Part shown: positions 63,242-64,000 of the stretch, in pieces
How positions within the stretch are numbered: position 1 is the first letter of the stretch
Layout: each line of letters opens with the position of its first letter
Assembly (NCBI RefSeq): GCF_019976975.1
Contig: NZ_AP024630.1
Location: forward strand, 434,001-498,000
Length of the DNA stretch: 64,000 nt
Direction of reading: 5' to 3'
Origin: Arthrobacter sp. NtRootA1
GTDB taxonomy: Bacteria; Actinomycetota; Actinomycetes; Actinomycetales; Micrococcaceae
Position numbers and translations under genes: made by a program
The notes under the pieces: generated by a model
What the model saw: only the letters and a program-made list of their open reading frames with translations
Told to the model about the DNA's origin: nothing
Database searches by the model: none

Positions 63242-63374
63242 TGGCTGTCGTATCACTTTGAAGTGGCATGTGCCGCCCCCAGCACACAGGCCATCCCAGC
63301 TTCACCGTGCCGGACGCACAGATGCTCCGGCTGCATCAGAGTTCGCGGCAATGCTGCCGCGGAAGGAGAGCATC

Positions 63375-64000
63375 GTGAGATTAAAGAAACTCCTGGGCGC
63401 CGTAGCGGTTGTCCTTACCTTGACCGTGGGAGCCACGGGCTGCGGTAGCCGCGGAGGAGCTGCAGAATCCAGCAGCACCGCCAAGCCCAGCGATTCGCTG
63501 GTCGGCATTTCGATGCCGACGCAGACGTCCGAGCGTTGGATCGCCGATGGCGCCAACGTTGAGAAGTCCTTGAAGGACCTTGGTTACAAGACTGACCTTC
63601 AGTTCGCCAACGATGACATCCCTACGCAGGTCTCCCAGATTGAGAACATGCTGACCAAGGGCGCCAAAGCCCTGATCATCGCAGCAATTGATGGCACTAC
63701 GCTGACGGACGTCCTGGCCAAGGCCAAGGAACAGAACGTTAAGGTCATCGCCTACGACCGCCTCATCAACGGAACGCCCAACGTTGATTACTACACCACC
63801 TTCGACAACTACACCGTAGGTGTCCAGCAAGCTACGTCACTGCTCACCGGCCTTGGCCTGATGGACGCAAGTGGCAAGAAGGTTGAAGGCAAGGGCCCGT
63901 TCAACGTGGAGCTCTTCGCCGGAAGCCCGGATGACAACAACGCCAACTTCTTCTGGACCGGCGCCATGGACACCCTCAAGCCCTACCTCGATGCAGGCAC
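63375..64000 (+). CDS. chvE: Sugar-binding lipoprotein of the ChvE/xylose-binding type, partial
   Basis: The gene runs off the right edge; 208 codons are visible. A lipoprotein signal with Cys at 23 (VGATGCGS) is followed by the periplasmic-binding-protein type I domain: [37 protein letters not shown], and [17 protein letters not shown], as in ChvE/XylF-like aldose-binding proteins. GTG at 63375 is preceded by GGAAGGAGAG. The binding protein is probably followed by the ABC ATPase and permease outside the window. Regulated by the operator pair upstream. Confidence 0.88.
   Translation, partial: MRLKKLLGAVAVVLTLTVGATGCGSRGGAAESSSTAKPSDSLVGISMPTQTSERWIADGANVEKSLKDLGYKTDLQFANDDIPTQVSQIENMLTKGAKALIIAAIDGTTLTDVLAKAKEQNVKVIAYDRLINGTPNVDYYTTFDNYTVGVQQATSLLTGLGLMDASGKKVEGKGPFNVELFAGSPDDNNANFFWTGAMDTLKPYLDAG

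Overview
The window looks like chromosome from a high-G+C, mycothiol-using actinobacterium of the Arthrobacter/Paenarthrobacter type. The evidence is frequent GTG/TTG starts behind GGAG-type ribosome binding sites, a mycothiol-dependent formaldehyde dehydrogenase, GntR/FCD, TipA-type MerR and PadR regulators, and a dimethylglycine oxidase that, from memory, closely resembles the characterised Arthrobacter globiformis enzyme. The DNA is almost entirely metabolic. I saw no rRNA, tRNA, phage, insertion sequence or CRISPR array.

Left part (1-10800): a one-carbon island. Dimethylglycine oxidase, formyl-THF deformylase and a cyclodeaminase/cyclohydrolase handle C1 units released from betaine-derived methyl groups. 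A GntR/FCD regulator and pdxS follow. S-(hydroxymethyl)mycothiol dehydrogenase with a metallo-beta-lactamase-fold partner oxidises formaldehyde, and hxlB-hxlA fix it through the ribulose monophosphate route beside an odd kinase-like LuxR regulator. 10800-19760: glycogen-debranching-like enzyme, a small unknown protein, photolyase, a Na+/H+ antiporter, and a small detoxification group (NTF2-like protein, MFS exporter, SDR). 19900-24300: valine catabolism (mmsA, HIBYL-CoA hydrolase, mmsB, enoyl-CoA hydratase).

24400-28600: the most unusual stretch. Two tiny paralogous Cys/Trp proteins with related leaders flank an ABC exporter and a broken formylglycine-generating-enzyme gene. Next come tenA, a strong hairpin, a 44-residue ORF and a three-way-junction RNA candidate. 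28600-33200: a Pro-rich secreted protein, MarR, acyl-CoA synthetase and acyl-CoA dehydrogenase. 33200-40900: choline/betaine genes (permease, betA, betB) with tandem near-identical operators, two small ferredoxin-like-fold proteins, a thiosulfate sulfurtransferase and a BetI-like TetR regulator. Choline to betaine here and dimethylglycine oxidation at the left end are two parts of one catabolic route.

40900-49440: MerR and PadR regulators, then a gamma-glutamylation operon for an amine (permease, glutamine-synthetase-like ligase, C26 hydrolase, aldehyde dehydrogenase, SDR) with a divergent FadR-type regulator. 49440-51020: nadE flanked on both sides by clusters of a 32-bp tandem repeat in opposite orientation. 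51020-63050: a LacI regulator and a tightly overlapping operon for uptake and breakdown of glucuronate-type sugars (ABC transporter, isomerases, a Gfo/Idh dehydrogenase, uxaC, uxuB, manD, gluconokinase). One gene carries an apparent frameshift. The window ends inside a second sugar-binding lipoprotein gene preceded by two identical, inverted LacI-type operators.
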